From: Sepioteuthis lessoniana
Lineage: Eukaryota > Mollusca > Cephalopoda > Myopsida > Loliginidae
Assembly (NCBI GenBank): GCA_963585895.1
Contig: OY757934.1
Span: 32,492,712 to 32,556,711, forward strand
Reading direction: 5' to 3'
Length of the DNA: 64,000 nucleotides
The translations under genes and the position numbers were made by a program. Under the pieces are notes generated by a model. That model was given only the letters and a program-made list of their open reading frames with translations, searched no databases and was not told the origin of the DNA. Positions 60,946 to 64,000 of this stretch are shown in pieces. How positions within the stretch are numbered: the first letter of the stretch is position 1; every line of letters begins with the position of its first letter.

Positions 60946-61459
60946 CAGGGTGCTCCATATCTTAAACTGTGATCTGTGTGATGCAATTGAACTTTGGTAA
61001 ATAGTATAGTAGCTCCATCTAGCAAATATCTTACTATTCTTTTAAGCTACTATCATAGCTTGGACTGGTACACATCATGTGCATTTACTGTTGAAACGTT
61101 AAGACTGGCGAATCTGTAATTGCTACACAGAGAGCTTTTCATGCTCATTTCATATGTCAGAATGATGCTATTCTGGATAGAACCCATTTTCTATCTGGAA
61201 CAGCATCATTCTGATGTAACATGAAATGAACACAAAAAACTCTCTGTGAAGCAATTACAGATACACCAGTCTTAAAAAAAACATTTCAACAGCAAATGCA
61301 TGGTGTGCACCAGTCCCAGCCATGATCATAACTGATCATATCTGGAAAAAAAACCAAAAAGACAATAGTTAGATGGAGCTACCATTACCACTTACCTAAG
61401 TTCACTTGCACCACACAGGTGACAGTTTAAAAAATGGAAGATATGTCTGCTGCAGCCTG
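60946..61459. mobile_element. 514-bp near-palindromic fold-back DNA element
   Basis: Between TA dinucleotides (60944-60945 and 61460-61461). It starts CAGGGTGCTCCATATCTT and ends GCTGCAGCCTG. The two halves are inverted copies over most of their length: TGTGTGATGCAATTGAACTT/GTTCACTTGCACCACACA, TAGCTCCATCTA/AGATGGAGCTA, TCTGTAATTGCT/AGCAATTACAGA and AGAATGATGCT/AGCATCATTCT meet near the centre. No coding sequence. Confidence 0.82.
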
Positions 61460-62540
61460 TATAAGAATAATATACAACACAAAGCAGATTATTATAGACT
61501 GATTTAATCCAATTTGGTTGTTATAGTCATTGCACCTGTGCTTTTTAAGGATGAAGGGAAAAGAAATAAATTCCTTTAGGTATTCTGGGTTCACTCTCTG
61601 CAGAGGAGAATGGTTAAAGTGGAGAAAAAATAGAAGCAAGTAGTTCTATTCTTCACACCAATCACTCTCACAACTATTCCCCATTCACTTTTCCTTTTTC
61701 ACCCTCTTTTACCACTCACTTCTAACACCTTTTCATACTGAAATCTTCAAAGAAAAATGATATCCCCTTTACCTTCTCTTATTCTTTAATATTTCCACCC
61801 ACTCACCTACAATCCAATTCCCCTTCCAGTGTTTCCTCCTACTTAAACCCTCTACTCTATAACTAGTATTTTTCCTTCTTCTTTCAGTGGCTAGCCAGTG
61901 CACAAGTGAGCAATTTCCATTCTTTCTCTTCAAACCACATTACAGCCAGACTTCTTCAGGTGCTTACTGTATTTGGTAACATTCTTAGAATTTTGAATCC
62001 AACCCTTTATTCAGTCCACTGAGATAAGCAGTTCTCATTCTATTATCCATGCTAAGAAATATATTATATTAGCTAATAATTCCATGTTAATTGGCTCTTG
62101 TGATGCTACTCCTGCTAGTTCCACTGGAACAGAAGAACCTTTAACCATTTCTTAATAATACTTTCAGCCATGTCACAAAAAATCTGAGAATGAAATTCTC
62201 CACTATTATCAGTATAAACACCTACCCATAATAGCAAAAATTTTTCCACAAAGATTTGAGGATCCTTTATTCATAAAATAGCAGCTGCATTCAAAGCTTC
62301 TGAACACAACTCTGATGTGCAAATAATACAGATAACATGAAAATTCATGCAAATCCATTCCTGCAATTTGGTTAAAATCACTTGAAAGAGGAAAGCTGAC
62401 AATTGGCTTAGCTTTTGGCCCTCTAAATTGATGTCATACAACACTAAGCAAACATTCTTTACAAATGATTCAATATCTGGAATGCATGTTCCAGCACTTT
62501 GCAACATGGTCAATAATCTGCTACAAGATCCATGTCCAAA
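61460..62540 (-). mobile_element. LTR-retrotransposon integrase-like relic (tentative)
   Basis: On the minus strand, about 62165-62255 reads FLLLWVGVYTDNSGEFHSQI, resembling the W(I/V)xVYG..DNGGEF core of integrases, and 62271-62513 is an open frame just before it. Downstream frames to 61900 are broken. No LTRs or other pol domains seen, so the family is not assigned. Confidence 0.35.
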
Positions 62541-62781
62541 CTGTTAAAACTATATCCTGTTTGCTATCAATGAGCAGGATCTCTTTACTACTGCAATCCT
62601 TCCAATCAAAAGAGGCAACTTTACGATGATCTCTAATATTTGTGCAGTAATGTCCTGTTGATGTGAAATTGTCATTACTTAAGTGCAAAATAGATTTTGC
62701 ATATTCAGGGATGCTTTACTAATGGGATTTTACAATGAATAACTTTTGACTCAGTAGGACATTTTACAGAGCCAGTTCAGG

Positions 62782-63454
62782 TGGGTTGGTTGGGTTTTAT
62801 GGCATATCAACCTTTGTAGCTTATTTAACACCAAATCCATTTTTATGCAAATAATCATTTCTATTTCAAAACAATTCAATTTAGCACGAGTACACAGTTT
62901 AATCGTCAAAATCATTTCTATTTCAAGCTATTCAATTTAGTCAAACAGTTCTAATTCAGCTAATTCAGATTAATATAAGTACAGATTTTGTTTACACACA
63001 GTTAAATGTCAAAACAGTTCTATATATAACAATTCAGTTTAGTGTAAGTAGAGTTCCAATGTCAAAAACAGATCCATTTCAAACAATTCAGTTTAGCATA
63101 AGCATGTAATTTAAATGCAAGTAAACAATTTATTTGTCAAAAACATTTCTATTTTTAAGCAATTCAGTTTAGTCAAACAGTTCTAATTTAAACAATTCAG
63201 TTTAGCATAAGTATGCAGTTAGTTCTATTTAACCCATAGATAGGGCCCTATCAGGTGCTACCATTCCAGGCCAGAGTGGACCTGGGAGCAATGGCAATGA
63301 AGGGGTGCTCCGCATTCCCCAAAGCTCCAGCATCACTGGAGCCTCACCATCAGATCATTTAGTGTCACATCCAGAACACTCATGGGGGAGAGGGGGGTCT
63401 TACCCCTCTGCAAAGGTGCAGTCGGTGTATTCTACAGTACTAGGTGATTGGGCA
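62782..63454 (+). mobile_element. Array-bearing retroposon B, copy B5, with 12-bp TSD
   Basis: The longest and best-bounded copy (673 bp). Head TGGGTTGGTTGGGTTTTATG, GCATATCAACCTTTGTAG, ACACCAAATCCATTTTTATG; about eight array motifs (TTCTATTTCAA..AATTCAGTTTAG..TAAGTA..); exit TTCTATTTAACCCATAGATA; body GGCCAGAGTGGACCTGGGAG, CTCCAGCATCACTGGAGCCT; 3' end GTGCAGTCGGTGTATTCTAC..GGGCAA. AGCCAGTTCAGG flanks both ends (62770-62781 and 63455-63466). No poly(A) tail or long reading frame. Confidence 0.9.
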
Positions 63455-63466
63455 AGCCAGTTCAGG

Positions 63467-64000
63467 GAATCTACCATTTTGATTAGAGTATAACGTTGTT
63501 ATCAAAATGGTTTACGTGACACAAGCATCAAAATGACCTCTGTAACATAGCCAGTACTAATACTACATTTGTAACATTGTCAGTGTGAATGTTCATGATC
63601 TGGTCATCAACTCCAAATCGACATATGTAACATTGTTAGCATTCATGGTACCAATACAACATATATAACACAGCTTTTCTGTTTTTTCTTTGATGTAGCA
63701 AAACAAAGTTCTTCTAACCGTGGTTAAACCATACTATCAGCTACTTACACTCACTTCATTTACTATCTGCGATGCTAATCATGATTATCTATCTTCTACC
63801 AAACTTCTGATTTTATTGATTTGGTCTTGAATGTATTCTAGTTCTTTTTGGTATATATTAGTTCTCTTTGACTTTTTTGTGCATTGGCATTGTTGGGTTT
63901 CTTTTATTAAGTAAGGATGCTATTTTCATGTTATGTCGTTTTTTTCACAACTACTAGTGACTCCCATAGAACTCTACATTTGGCAGGGGGTGATCTCATG
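63467..64000. other. Right edge, no exon found
   Basis: 63480-63670 has a loose repeat of GTAACATTGTCAG/TACATATGTAACATTGTTAG-type words. No PNKP exon or other gene recognised before the edge. Confidence 0.4.

Noticed and set aside
60895..64000. A further upstream PNKP exon
   Set aside because: No sequence encoding FTNQ with a donor, and no DxDGT-like block, was found on the minus strand here.

Overview
The window is a piece of AT-rich animal genomic DNA. It has long GT-AG introns, several tRNA-derived SINE families, LINE, LTR, mariner, Tc1, hAT and P-element relics, and TA/GT microsatellites. This repertoire, together with the sequence of the single host gene, suggests a mollusc and most likely an octopod cephalopod. 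That assignment is inference from repeat style and has not been tested by a search. No bacterial, viral or organelle gene organisation is visible.

The only host gene I can support lies on the minus strand and fills almost the whole window. It is the 3' half of PNKP (bifunctional polynucleotide 5'-kinase/3'-phosphatase). Twelve coding exons between 60894 and 5147 join in frame into 310 codons plus a stop. They align without gaps to the second half of vertebrate PNKP: the end of the HAD phosphatase domain, then the whole P-loop kinase domain. The FHA domain and the DxDGT phosphatase motif must lie beyond position 64000. The introns range from 1.3 to 10.6 kb and hold nearly everything else.

Layout from low to high coordinate: 1-1500 is a degenerate satellite-like tandem array with inverted copies at 2340-2640. 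2650-5130 is mostly empty downstream flank. 5147-11604 holds the last exons (kinase C-terminus) with a fold-back element and an array-bearing retroposon. 11605-18474 holds the P-loop exons, including a 28-nt microexon. 18475-25956 holds a deleted mariner and a nested LINE. 25957-31223 holds two exons and LINE 3' ends. 31224-40596 holds a Ty1/copia relic, a LINE carrying a nested mariner, and inverted SINE copies. 40597-51278 holds hAT, LINE, P-element and Tx1-type LINE relics. 51279-60894 holds SINEs, a gag/protease relic, a Tc1 element with a nested SINE, and the first visible exons. 60895-64000 holds a 514-bp near-palindrome, an integrase relic and a retroposon with clear target-site duplications.

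The least ordinary items are these: a retroposon family of about 0.45-0.67 kb with an internal variable tandem array and target-site duplications (SVA-like in architecture, sequence unrelated as far as I can tell); a mariner whose internal deletion is sealed by a telomere-like filler; large fold-back elements ending about 50-75 nt upstream of PNKP 3' splice sites; and inverted SINE copies that could form long intronic double-stranded RNA.
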